A stretch of 64,000 nucleotides of DNA from JBBAGC01 sp964491265 (GTDB lineage: Bacteria > Spirochaetota > UBA4802 > UBA5550): NCBI GenBank assembly GCA_964491265.1, contig CAZBFP010000015.1:26999-90998 (forward strand), read 5' to 3'. Position 1 is the first letter of the stretch, and each line of letters begins with the position of its first letter. A model generated the notes under the pieces. It was not told the DNA's origin. It saw only the letters and a list, made by a program, of their open reading frames with translations, and ran no database searches. Made by a program: the position numbers and the translations under genes. Of the stretch, positions 1-7,145 are shown one piece after another.

Positions 1-1
1 G

Positions 2-460
2 GATAATGAAACTACTGCAGAATCGGTTGCAATAGAGTTAAAGCTTGATGGCTTTCAGGCGGACTGCCTTCCGGAGGATAAATATAATAAGGTTAAATTG
101 CTGCAGCAGTCTGGAGCCATTATCGGAATGGCAGGCGACGGGATTAATGATGCACCGGCACTCACTCAGGCTGATGTTGGTATAGCTATGGGAACCGGTA
201 CTGATGTGGCCATGGAGAGCGCATCAATTACCCTGGTTAAGGGAGATCTATCCGGAATTTCGAGGGCGAAAACCTTAAGTGTTCTTGTGATGCGCAATAT
301 CAGGCAGAATCTTTTCTTTGCTTTTATTTACAATACAATAGGTATACCAATAGCCGCAGCCGGACTGCTGAATCCCGCTATCGCCGGACTTGCAATGATA
401 CTGAGTTCACTGTCTGTACTGATAAATGCTTTGCGGATTCAAAGTACCAGTTTAGATTAG
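2..460 (+). CDS. Heavy-metal P1B-type ATPase, C-terminal part (cut by window edge)
   Basis: The reading frame is open from the window edge to the TAG at 458-460, so only the last ~152 residues are seen. The P-type ATPase hinge motif GDGINDAP lies at about nt 137-160, preceded by the ETAESVA-like region and LPEDKYN, as in CopA/ZntA-type transporters. Two C-terminal membrane segments follow (FFAFIYNTIGIPIAA and a GLAMILSSLSVLINALR helix). This C-terminus (SSLSVLINALR) is typical of Cu+-exporting CopA. The protein would sit in the inner membrane and export a soft metal using ATP. The metal-binding CPC motif and N-terminal domains are outside the window, so the metal is inferred only. Confidence 0.9.
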   Translation, partial: DNETTAESVAIELKLDGFQADCLPEDKYNKVKLLQQSGAIIGMAGDGINDAPALTQADVGIAMGTGTDVAMESASITLVKGDLSGISRAKTLSVLVMRNIRQNLFFAFIYNTIGIPIAAAGLLNPAIAGLAMILSSLSVLINALRIQSTSLD

Positions 461-478
461 AAAAAAAATTAAAAGAAT

Positions 479-1762
479 TTATTCATCTTTCATTTTGATT
501 GATATCTCTTTAAATTCTTTTTCTTTTTCTAAAAAAACACCGACGATTTCCGGATCAAAACTTTTTCCGCTCTCTTCGGTTATTATACTTACGCATTTCT
601 CATGGCTGAAAGCAACTTTATAAGGTCGTACAGTACTCAGTGCATCGTAAACATCCGCCAGTGCCATTATCCTTGCCGAGAGAGGTATATCTTCGCCTTT
701 GAGTTGTGATGGATATCCTGTGCCGTTCCATTTTTCGTGATGGTATTTACACATCTGTATGGCAATTTTAAAGAAAGAGGTGAATGAAAGTCTCTTTTCT
801 GCTTTTTCAAGAATATTCGCCCCGTGAAGAGTGTGGCCCTGAATTACCTTAAATTCATCATCTGTCAGATTACCAGGTTTGAGTAGAATTTTGTCTGGTA
901 TGGCGACTTTGCCTATGTCATGTAGAGGTGCGGATCTGACCAGATCTGAAATGTAATCTTCTGTCATGTATTTTTTGTATTCAATACGGTTTTTCAGTTC
1001 ATTTGCAAGTAAAGAGACATATGCTGAAGTCCGTTCAATATGCTTCCCGGTCTCAAGATCCCGAAGTTCCGCCTGGTAACCGAGAGCAAAAATTGTAACA
1101 TCCTGTGTTTGTCTTAACTGTATATTTATTATTTTCTGATTGCGGTATGAATGATAAAAGGTAGAGAATAACAGAATATAAAGCAATATTCCTGAAAGCG
1201 AAATTATAATCCAGATTGTAGATTTTCTATTATGGATTATTGATTTCAAGTGTCCGTTTCCTTCGGAAAGATAGATCACCCCAATTATATTATTATCCGA
1301 TATTACAGGAATAAAAATTCCCAGATAGTATTTATCATTATGCTCTATATATTCATAGCTGGTAGAACCGGATAAAGCTTTTAAAAATTGAACGTTTTCA
1401 TCTAAATTTATCAATGAATCATTTCCGGAAGGGGTACCTGAAATTGTATCTCCATCAATATTTAATATAGCTGTTTTATCTATACCCTTGATTTCCAGGA
1501 TCTCATCAATAATAGTATTAAGATTTTCAGTGAACTTGCCGGATACATTATTTTCTGAAATAGCCTGCAGTATTTCCGGATCTTTTTTTACAAGGAAATT
1601 AATCAGTTCAGGATAAAACTCAATATGAGCCATTAAAAGATGTTCCTTCTGATAGCGGGAGATTGCAACTCCCATTATTGTAGAGACAGCAATAACCATG
1701 AAAAGCATTATCGCAGTATAATAAATAAGAATGTTGCCTGTAATTTTAAGTTTTGTTTTCAT
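479..1762 (-). CDS. Membrane-anchored HD-GYP domain protein (probable c-di-GMP phosphodiesterase)
   Basis: The 427-residue protein has a membrane segment at about 13-33, an extracytoplasmic sensor-like region (~35-180), a second membrane segment (~182-203) and a C-terminal HD-GYP domain. The HD-GYP signatures are complete: HDIGK at 281-285, H310, HHEKWNGTGYP at 341-351 and RPYK at 379-382. HD-GYP proteins hydrolyse cyclic di-GMP to pGpG/GMP, with metal bound by the His/Asp residues. The periplasmic part probably senses an unknown ligand. It converges on the ATPase gene, with only 18 nt between their stops. No HAMP domain is obvious. Confidence 0.88.
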   Translation of the reverse strand: MKTKLKITGNILIYYTAIMLFMVIAVSTIMGVAISRYQKEHLLMAHIEFYPELINFLVKKDPEILQAISENNVSGKFTENLNTIIDEILEIKGIDKTAILNIDGDTISGTPSGNDSLINLDENVQFLKALSGSTSYEYIEHNDKYYLGIFIPVISDNNIIGVIYLSEGNGHLKSIIHNRKSTIWIIISLSGILLYILLFSTFYHSYRNQKIINIQLRQTQDVTIFALGYQAELRDLETGKHIERTSAYVSLLANELKNRIEYKKYMTEDYISDLVRSAPLHDIGKVAIPDKILLKPGNLTDDEFKVIQGHTLHGANILEKAEKRLSFTSFFKIAIQMCKYHHEKWNGTGYPSQLKGEDIPLSARIMALADVYDALSTVRPYKVAFSHEKCVSIITEESGKSFDPEIVGVFLEKEKEFKEISIKMKDE

Positions 1763-1787
1763 TTAATCCTTCGTTTATAGAAGTTCT

Positions 1788-1892
1788 TTAATTTGAAGTT
1801 AAATCACTTATTTTGAATTTATTGATAAAACCGTTAAGTTGTTCTGCAGACATGTTCAGGTCATCCGCGTCATTGAAGATTGCTCTATCCTT
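1788..1892 (-). pseudogene. Remnant of a methyl-accepting chemotaxis protein 3' end
   Basis: Reading the minus strand from 1892 to the TAA at 1788-1790 gives a ~34-residue open stretch ending in MSAEQLNGFINKFKI plus a short tail. This resembles the extreme C-terminus of methyl-accepting chemotaxis proteins, where a Leu/Ala-rich helix ends in FKI or FKL. A stop (TAA at 1893-1895) lies immediately upstream in the frame and no start codon or SD precedes it, so it cannot be a whole gene. It sits 25 bp upstream of the HD-GYP start. I read it as a decayed leftover of a chemoreceptor gene; the match is short, so the identity is tentative. Confidence 0.4.
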
Positions 1893-2219
1893 TTATGCAC
1901 ATATATTTTATATTACTCAGGTGCATCTTGCTTTAATTATACATGTATATACTACTAATATTATTTAAATAGTATAGTTTAAATAAAGAAAGTTACCATT
2001 TATTACTAATTTTTACTATACTATTTACTGCAAATTATGGTGAAGACGGTTTAATATCCACTTTTTTAATCGTAAAAATATTTTATAACAACAGTTACAT
2101 TAAGAATGCTTCATCTTTTAACTGTATTTAATTATCCTAATTTTAATATTATTTTCCAGGATCACTATAATATATTGAAGGTTATTTTAAAGTTATTTTA
2201 AAAAAATTTAAAAATAAAA
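1893..2219. other. AT-rich intergenic stretch with one inverted repeat
   Basis: No supported gene. It is strongly AT-rich and holds a perfect 12-bp inverted repeat (TAAATAGTATAG at 1966-1977 and its complement at 2016-2027) with a 38-nt spacer. The repeat R1-a follows directly at 2220. Confidence 0.5.
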
Positions 2220-2340
2220 CAGTAATTATTCCTAAAGATATTTTTTAGATCAAAAATGATGTTTCCCATATCCCAGCCGCCTACGGCGACGGGGATATTA
2301 GAGCATTTTATTTCAAATACAAGTTCAGGAATTAACATTG
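2220..2340 (+). repeat. R1-a, 121-bp palindromic interspersed repeat
   Basis: First of seven simple R1 copies. It starts CAGTAATTATTCCT and ends GGAATTAACATTG, i.e. imperfect inverted termini. The centre is a GC-rich hairpin (left arm ATATCCCAGCCGCC, right arm GGCGACGGGGATAT). Between termini and hairpin lie conserved arms including AATGaTGTTTCC and GAGCATTTTATTTCAAA. No coding capacity. Confidence 0.85.
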
Positions 2341-2362
2341 ATAATAAAAGTAAGTTTTTAAA

Positions 2363-2399
2363 TTGACAAAAATCTCTTTTATAAAAGTGTTACTATAAT
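2363..2399 (+). promoter_or_regulatory. Candidate promoter region of rpsU
   Basis: A perfect -35-like TTGACA (2363-2368) and a perfect -10-like TATAAT (2394-2399) precede rpsU, but they are 25 bp apart, too far for one ordinary sigma-70 promoter. Each may pair with a weaker partner. The TATAAT lies 26 bp upstream of the start codon. Confidence 0.4.
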
Positions 2400-2425
2400 T
2401 CAAAAAATAAAGGATGTGATTTTTT

Positions 2426-2671
2426 ATGACGAGCCCATTAGAAGTCGAAGTTAATGGTGACATCGAAAAAGCCTTCAAGAATCTTAAGAAAAAAATGGCC
2501 TTTGAGGGTATCTTTAAAGAGCTGAAAAGACGAAGATACTACGAAAAACCGAGCGAAGAGAAGAAGCGGAAGAAAGAGGAAGCTGAAAGGCGCAGACTTA
2601 AGAAGATAAGACGGATGCAGGTCCAGAATACTAAAGGCAAAAAGATGACACGTGCCGGCGCTAAGGACTAA
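2426..2671 (+). CDS. rpsU: 30S ribosomal protein S21
   Basis: The 81-residue, very basic protein matches bS21: the N-terminal VEVNGDIEKAFKNLKKK segment, a central ELKRRRYYEKPSEEKKRKKEE helix and an Arg/Lys-rich C-terminus. S21 binds the 30S platform near the anti-SD region of 16S rRNA and helps initiation. The tail is longer than the ~65-70 residues usual in many bacteria. An SD-like AAAGGA lies 11 nt upstream of the ATG. The gene is monocistronic here, bounded by a strong terminator at 2692-2725; the common rpsU-dnaG-rpoD arrangement is absent. Confidence 0.95.
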   Translation: MTSPLEVEVNGDIEKAFKNLKKKMAFEGIFKELKRRRYYEKPSEEKKRKKEEAERRRLKKIRRMQVQNTKGKKMTRAGAKD

Positions 2672-2691
2672 AAGGGTTTAGCAATTTTTAC

Positions 2692-2725
2692 AAAAAAGGC
2701 TGTTCAATAATGAACAGCCTTTTTT
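2692..2725 (+). terminator. Intrinsic terminator of rpsU
   Basis: A perfect 15-bp stem (AAAAAAGGCTGTTCA, 2692-2706, with its complement 2711-2725) and a 4-nt loop end in a T-run. The A-run/T-run symmetry means it can act on both strands. Confidence 0.9.
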
Positions 2726-2743
2726 AATTATTTACTGAAATAT

Positions 2744-3009
2744 CAGAGTTAATCCCTTAATTTCTATTTGGAATAAAATGCACTAATATCGGGGCTGTCC
2801 AAAAAGTAATTTTCCTGTCATACCGGCTGAAGCGAAGCGGAATGCCGGTATCTCTTAGGCTTGATTTAATCAGGAGATTCCGGTATTTGCAATAATTGAA
2901 GTTGCAAAACCGGAATGACAATTCCTTGCAAATCCGACTTTTGAGACAGTCTCGATATTGAAAACAGCATAATTATATCATAAGATATCTTTACAAATAA
3001 TTACCACTG
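2744..3009 (-). repeat. Composite repeat R1(R2)-h: R1 arms enclosing a 163-bp R2 core
   Basis: The outer parts are R1 arms in reverse orientation: 2744-2790 (CAGAGTTAATCCCTTAA ... CACTAATATC) and 2954-3009 (GATATTGAAAACAGCAT ... AATTACCACTG). Where other R1 copies have the short GC hairpin, this copy has 163 bp (2791-2953) of R2. The junction is exactly at ATATC|core|GATAT, the base of the usual hairpin stem. Confidence 0.82.
2791..2953 (+). repeat. R2 core copy 1 (163 bp, inverted termini)
   Basis: Starts GGGGCTGTCCAAAAAGTAA and ends CTTTTGAGACAGTCTC, which are imperfect inverted termini. Inside are further inverted segments: TGTCATACCGG against CCGGAATGACA, and CCGGTATCTC against GGAGATTCCGG. 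It matches 5519-5681 along its whole length. No ORF; it looks like a non-autonomous mobile element. Confidence 0.82.
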
Positions 3010-3047
3010 AAATATTATTAACTCTGCAATATTCAAGGAGGGCTGCT

Positions 3048-4355
3048 ATGTTGAATCGAGGCGGCGATCTTTTCCCTGTAAACAATAATGCAATAACTCC
3101 ACTTGCCGAAAGATGCAGACCTTTTTCACTTGATGACTATATAGGGCAGGAACACCTGACCGGTGAAGGGAAACTGATCCGGACCCTGGTAAAAAGCGGG
3201 AAAGCCTTTTCCATGATACTCTGGGGTGATCCTGGTACAGGGAAAACCACACTGGCAAAGATTATAGCGGAAAGCTGTTCTATGGAATATTATTATCTAA
3301 GCGCTATCTCAGCCGGGGTTGCGGATGTAAGAAAAGTTATTGGAGAAGGGGAGAAAAACAGGAGAGGAGGACTCCAGACCCTTCTTTTTCTGGATGAAAT
3401 TCATCGTTTTAATAAGGCGCAGCAGGATGCAGTACTTGGTGCTGTTGAGTCAGGCGATATTGTTTTAATCGGCGCCACAACAGAAAACCCCTCATTCAGT
3501 GTCATTTCCCCCCTCCTTTCCCGTGCCCGTGTATTAAAGCTTAACAGGCTCAGTGATCAGGCTCTTAAAAAAATTCTGGATAATGCAATAGATAATGACT
3601 CTATCCTTAAAGAGAGAGATCTGAAATTTGAAGAAGGAGTAAAGGAAACTCTCACTCTCCTTGGGAACGGGGATGCAAGAAGAATGCTTAATGTGCTTGA
3701 AGTATCATGCTTTATTTCCGGGAGCGGCCCGGTTACAGCAGATGCAGTTGCAGAAGCCTTTGAAAATACAATGATTTATTATGACAGGAAAGGTGACAGG
3801 CATTACGATACAATCTCCGCATTCATTAAGTCAATGAGAGGCTCTGACCCTGATGCAGCTGTATACTACCTTTCCAAAATGATTCTTGCAGGTGAGGATC
3901 CGGAATTTATTGCAAGAAGAATGGTAATTTTCGCTTCTGAGGATATTGGTAATGCTGTTCCCAATGCCCTTTCACTTGCAGTGACCACCTTTACTGCAGT
4001 AAAGAATATAGGTATGCCTGAATCGGAAATAATTCTCTCCCAGTGCGCCATATTTCTCGCCTCATCCCCCAAAAGCAATGCATCATATAAAGCGATTAAA
4101 GAAGCAAAAGCTGTTGCTCTATCTGATAACAGGGAAATACCTATGCATCTGCGCAATGCGCCAACCGGCCTGATGAAAAATTCCGGTTACGGTAAAGGGT
4201 ATAAATATCCCCACGATTATGAAGGTTCATTTGTTGAAGAGAATTATCTGCCTCATGACCTTAGCGGAAAGGTTTTTTACAGGCCCACAGATCATGGAGG
4301 GGAGAAAGCTTTGAAGGAGAGGCTGGAAAAATTATGGCCTTTAAAGTATAAATGA
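3048..4355 (+). CDS. rarA: Replication-associated recombination protein A (AAA+ ATPase)
   Basis: The 435-residue length and full motif set fit RarA/MgsA, the relative of clamp-loader subunits that acts at stalled replication forks with SSB. Walker A is GDPGTGKT at 60-67, Walker B LLFLDE at 112-117 followed by IHRFNK, and the sensor-1 region GATTENPS at 142-149. The C-terminal RarA tetramerisation region carries the familiar RRMVIFASEDIGNA and GYKYPHDYEG motifs. A strong SD (AAGGAGGG) precedes the ATG. The downstream gene converges, with 6 nt between stops. Confidence 0.95.
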   Translation: MLNRGGDLFPVNNNAITPLAERCRPFSLDDYIGQEHLTGEGKLIRTLVKSGKAFSMILWGDPGTGKTTLAKIIAESCSMEYYYLSAISAGVADVRKVIGEGEKNRRGGLQTLLFLDEIHRFNKAQQDAVLGAVESGDIVLIGATTENPSFSVISPLLSRARVLKLNRLSDQALKKILDNAIDNDSILKERDLKFEEGVKETLTLLGNGDARRMLNVLEVSCFISGSGPVTADAVAEAFENTMIYYDRKGDRHYDTISAFIKSMRGSDPDAAVYYLSKMILAGEDPEFIARRMVIFASEDIGNAVPNALSLAVTTFTAVKNIGMPESEIILSQCAIFLASSPKSNASYKAIKEAKAVALSDNREIPMHLRNAPTGLMKNSGYGKGYKYPHDYEGSFVEENYLPHDLSGKVFYRPTDHGGEKALKERLEKLWPLKYK

Positions 4356-4361
4356 CTGAAA

Positions 4362-4898
4362 TTACCGTGATACAAATTTTCTGTAATTAATTATCTTATC
4401 CATGAGCCTTTTTGCAGTTCTTTTATCTGATCCCTCAAGGTGAAGGAATATTATTTCCGATTCCTCCAGGTAGGCTGATATTTTTTCATTGTCCCAGTGA
4501 GCAGGGGGCGGATCAAGATTGGTTATTCTGTCAGACATTTTTACAATAGCGATTTCCGGTGTCATCTTCCCTATTCTCAGTAAAGAGTCCTGCATTCTCA
4601 GGCTTTTTTCTATGGATTTATTTTTTGTAAGAGCCAGCACCCCTTTTGCTGTATCTTCTCCAAATTCAGAAAGAATATCATTATATAATATTGCAGTATC
4701 TTCAAGAGTGTCGTGAAGAAGGGCGCAGTTTATCAGCAGTTCATGGTACAGGTCTGTCCTTTCTTCAGTCGCAGAAACTGCCTCGCAGCAGACCCTGGCG
4801 CAGTGAACAATATAGGGGATTCCGCTCCCCGGTATGCTCTGACCCCTGTGAGCCTTAGCTGCAAAAATTATTGCTTTTGAGTAAATATCCTGAAGCAT
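4362..4898 (-). CDS. HD-domain hydrolase of the small alarmone hydrolase / MESH1 type
   Basis: The 178-residue protein is a single HD domain resembling the hydrolase half of RelA/SpoT: AHRGQ (16-20), PYIVH with H32, LLHDTLEDT with H62-D63, and KMSDRITNL with D123. These are the metal-binding and (p)ppGpp-hydrolase signature blocks. No synthetase, TGS or ACT domain is present, so it is a stand-alone protein. The likely role is removal of the 3'-pyrophosphate from (p)ppGpp or a related nucleotide in the cytoplasm. Other HD phosphohydrolase substrates are possible. Confidence 0.78.
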   Translation of the reverse strand: MLQDIYSKAIIFAAKAHRGQSIPGSGIPYIVHCARVCCEAVSATEERTDLYHELLINCALLHDTLEDTAILYNDILSEFGEDTAKGVLALTKNKSIEKSLRMQDSLLRIGKMTPEIAIVKMSDRITNLDPPPAHWDNEKISAYLEESEIIFLHLEGSDKRTAKRLMDKIINYRKFVSR

Positions 4899-4930
4899 TT
4901 CCCTGTTCCGTTTTATTATTAACCTGTAGT

Positions 4931-5051
4931 CAGTAATTATTCCTGAAGATGTATTTTAGTGAAATATTGCTGTTTCCAATTGCACCGCCGCCTTCGGCAG
5001 CGGTGCAATTAGAGCATTTTTCTTAAAATAAAAGTTAAGAAATTAACACTA
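4931..5051 (+). repeat. R1-b, palindromic repeat with an altered core stem
   Basis: Begins CAGTAATTATTCCTGAAG and ends TTAAGAAATTAACACT. Its core hairpin differs from the others: the left arm is AATTGCACCGCCGCC and the right arm GGCAGCGGTGCAATT, so changes on one side of the stem are matched on the other. Confidence 0.85.
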
Positions 5052-5169
5052 ACCTGAAGTATAGAAGATTATCACTCTTTTTGCAATAACTTTCAGTTTC
5101 CTGACGAAAAAAACTTGATTCCCCTGTTGGTGCTTAATAATTGGATATATTCTATTAAGAGGAGTTTAT

Positions 5170-5445
5170 ATGAAAGAATTATCAGGGAGACAGAGAAGGG
5201 AACTCAAATCTCTTGCTCATCACCTTAATCCTGTTGTTCAGATAGGTCAGAAGGGTTTAAGTGAAAGTGTAATCAAGGCTTTTGAAAAAACGATCGATGA
5301 CCATGAATTGATAAAGGTGAGATTTGTAGATTTTAAGGAAGATAAAAAGCAGCTTTCCCTTGATTTGAGCAGGAAAACAGGTGCCGCACTTGTTGATATA
5401 ATCGGTAATGTATCTATATTTTACCGGGAAAAAGCTGAAGATTAG
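5170..5445 (+). CDS. yhbY: YhbY-type CRM-domain RNA-binding protein
   Basis: The 91-residue protein is one CRM domain: an N-terminal LSGRQRRELKSLAHHLNPVVQIGQKGLS segment with the GxxG-like loop, then helices and the LIKVRF and LVDIIGNVSIFYRE strands. YhbY associates with pre-50S particles and assists ribosome assembly. The length matches the usual 95-100 residues. An SD (GAGGAG) lies 5-10 nt before the ATG. It stands alone between two repeat elements (R1-b and the composite at 5467), so it is probably monocistronic. Confidence 0.92.
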   Translation: MKELSGRQRRELKSLAHHLNPVVQIGQKGLSESVIKAFEKTIDDHELIKVRFVDFKEDKKQLSLDLSRKTGAALVDIIGNVSIFYREKAED

Positions 5446-5466
5446 AATTAAAGGAATAATGATTTT

Positions 5467-5726
5467 TAATGTTAATTCCTGAAAATATATTTTAGTATAG
5501 AAATGGACAATTCCTTATGGGGCTGTCCAAAAAGTAATTTCATTGTCATGCCGGCTGTAGCGAAGCGGAATGCCGGTATCTCTAAGGCCTGATTATATCA
5601 GGAGATTCCGGTATTTGCACAAATTGAATTTGCAAAACAGGAATGACAAATTCTCTCAAATCTGACTTTTGAGGAAGCTCCATAATAGAACACTTCCAGC
5701 AATAATAAGTTTAGTAATAAATAGTG
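5467..5726 (+). repeat. Composite repeat R1(R2)-i: diverged R1 arms enclosing an R2 core
   Basis: The left arm (about 5467-5518) retains AATTCCTGAA, ATATTTTAGT and TTCC; the right arm (5682-5726) retains ATAATAGA, AATAATAAGTTTAG and ATAGTG. They match R1 arms in forward orientation with more substitutions than other copies. The R2 core fills the position of the GC hairpin. The outer ends are approximate. Confidence 0.65.
5519..5681 (+). repeat. R2 core copy 2 (163 bp)
   Basis: Near-identical in order and equal in length to 2791-2953: GGGGCTGTCCAAAAAGTAA at the start, TGTCATGCCGG, the AGCGAAGCGGAATGCCGGTA segment, AGGAGATTCCGGTATTTGC, and the end CTTTTGAGGAAGCTCC, whose complement resembles the start. 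Confidence 0.82.
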
Positions 5727-5819
5727 AATGATCTTTGCTGTTGGTTTTATTTTAACCATTTAATTGACAAAAAAACTTAATGGCGGGAAGCTTGCAGATA
5801 TAATTCGATGGAGGGGAAT

Positions 5820-6833
5820 ATGAAAAAGTATAAAGTTGTGATTGTTGGCGCCCTTGGTGCTGTTGGAAAGGAATTCCGTAAGATTCTGCTTGAGAGAGAG
5901 TTCCCTATAGATAAAATAAAATTTGTAGATCTTGCAGATGTGGGGAGTGTTGTGGATTTTGGTGATATGCAGGTAACTGTTGAAGCTCCATCTGATGATA
6001 CATATAATGGCTATGACCTGGCGCTTTTTTCAGCCGGGGCTGGTGTGAGTCTTAAGGAGGCGGAAAAAGCAGTAAAAGCCGGATGTGTTGTTGTTGATAA
6101 CAGCTCGGCCTGGCGAATGGATCCATCTGTCCCCCTTGTTGTTCCTGAAGTCAATCCTCAGGATGTGGAGTGGCATAAAGGTATTATTGCAAATCCCAAC
6201 TGCTCAACAATACAGATGCTTCTCCCTTTAAAGCTTATACATGATGCTGCTAAAATAAAAAGAGTTGTAGTGAGCACATACCAGGCTGTTTCCGGTACTG
6301 GTGTTAATGCAATACAGGAGTGCATCAAGCAGTCACTTGAAGTTTCACAGGGTAAAAATACTTCAGATGTTTCAGTATATCCCCATCAGATAGCTTTTAA
6401 CGCTCTACCCCATATTGATGATTTTCTTGATAATGGCTATACAAAAGAAGAGATGAAAATGCTCAATGAAACCAGAAAAATTATCGGGGACAATTCAATA
6501 AGACTTACCGCCACTGCCGTGCGGGTCCCTGTAATTTATGGTCATTCAGAATCAATAAATATTGAAACGGAAAAAAAGCTGACCCCTGCAGATGTAAGAG
6601 AACTGCTCACGGGGAAACCGGGAATAACTGTTCTTGATGACCCTCAAAAAAATATTTACCCCATGGCCCTTGATGCCGCAGGGAAGGATGATGTTTTTGT
6701 GGGGAGAATAAGGGAGGATGAGTCTATTGATAATGGTATCAATATGTGGGTCGTTTCTGATAATATTAGAAAGGGTGCTGCTCTTAATACAATACAAATA
6801 GGTGAGCTCCTTATTAAAAAAGGACTTCTTTAA
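5820..6833 (+). CDS. asd: Aspartate-semialdehyde dehydrogenase
   Basis: Catalyses NADPH-dependent reduction of aspartyl phosphate to aspartate semialdehyde, the branch point to lysine/DAP, threonine and methionine. With the ATG at 5820 the protein has 337 residues: Rossmann motif GALGAVG at 10-16, catalytic Cys128 in NPNCST, YQAVSGTG at 154-161, and His242 in IYGHSES. I chose 5820 over the in-frame ATG at 5808 because the SD GGAGGGG (5810-5816) lies between them and because the family starts with MKKYKVVIVGA-like sequence. It feeds DAP to the wall genes in this window. A TTGACA (5764-5769) and TATAAT (5799-5804) lie upstream but 29 bp apart. Confidence 0.95.
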   Translation: MKKYKVVIVGALGAVGKEFRKILLEREFPIDKIKFVDLADVGSVVDFGDMQVTVEAPSDDTYNGYDLALFSAGAGVSLKEAEKAVKAGCVVVDNSSAWRMDPSVPLVVPEVNPQDVEWHKGIIANPNCSTIQMLLPLKLIHDAAKIKRVVVSTYQAVSGTGVNAIQECIKQSLEVSQGKNTSDVSVYPHQIAFNALPHIDDFLDNGYTKEEMKMLNETRKIIGDNSIRLTATAVRVPVIYGHSESINIETEKKLTPADVRELLTGKPGITVLDDPQKNIYPMALDAAGKDDVFVGRIREDESIDNGINMWVVSDNIRKGAALNTIQIGELLIKKGLL

Positions 6834-6841
6834 ACATAATT

Positions 6842-6876
6842 TTTCCATGGGCTGGTGTATAAGCCGCCCATGGAAA
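6842..6876 (+). terminator. Hairpin after asd
   Basis: TTCCATGGGC and its complement (6843-6852 and 6866-6875) form a 10-bp stem with a 13-nt loop. It is followed by TCTCCGG rather than a T-run, so it may be a weak or bidirectional terminator. Confidence 0.5.
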
Positions 6877-7145
6877 TCTCCGGTTTATTTTTCAGCTGCC
6901 GTAAAAGTGTAATTTCCTTTCCTTGAGATAGCCGAATTAATACAAAAATGCTTTATTTTTTAATTTACCCGCTTTTTGTCCTTTTATGGTGCATAAATTG
7001 AAGTTATATTGTTGCAATTGAAAAGGTTATATCTTATCTTTATTATGCCGAATAGAGATGAAGTGTTTAATTTACTAAATTATTTTATCTTTTTTTTCGA
7101 TTATATAAACAGGCAAAAATATATAAAAAGGATCTGCAACAGGAT
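6877..7145. other. Leader region of the DUF342 gene
   Basis: AT-rich, no supported ORF and no repeat copy. It should contain the promoter for the gene at 7146. GCCGAATA in this stretch resembles a flagellar sigma-28 -10 element, but no matching -35 is present. Confidence 0.4.

Noticed and set aside
2363..2399. Perfect TTGACA and TATAAT as one rpsU promoter; likewise 5764-5804 before asd
   Set aside because: Spacers of 25 and 29 bp are too long for sigma-70; kept only as a low-confidence region for rpsU.
7040..7060. Flagellar sigma-28 promoter for the DUF342 gene (GCCGAATA)
   Set aside because: The -10-like GCCGAATA has no TAAA-type -35 at the required distance.
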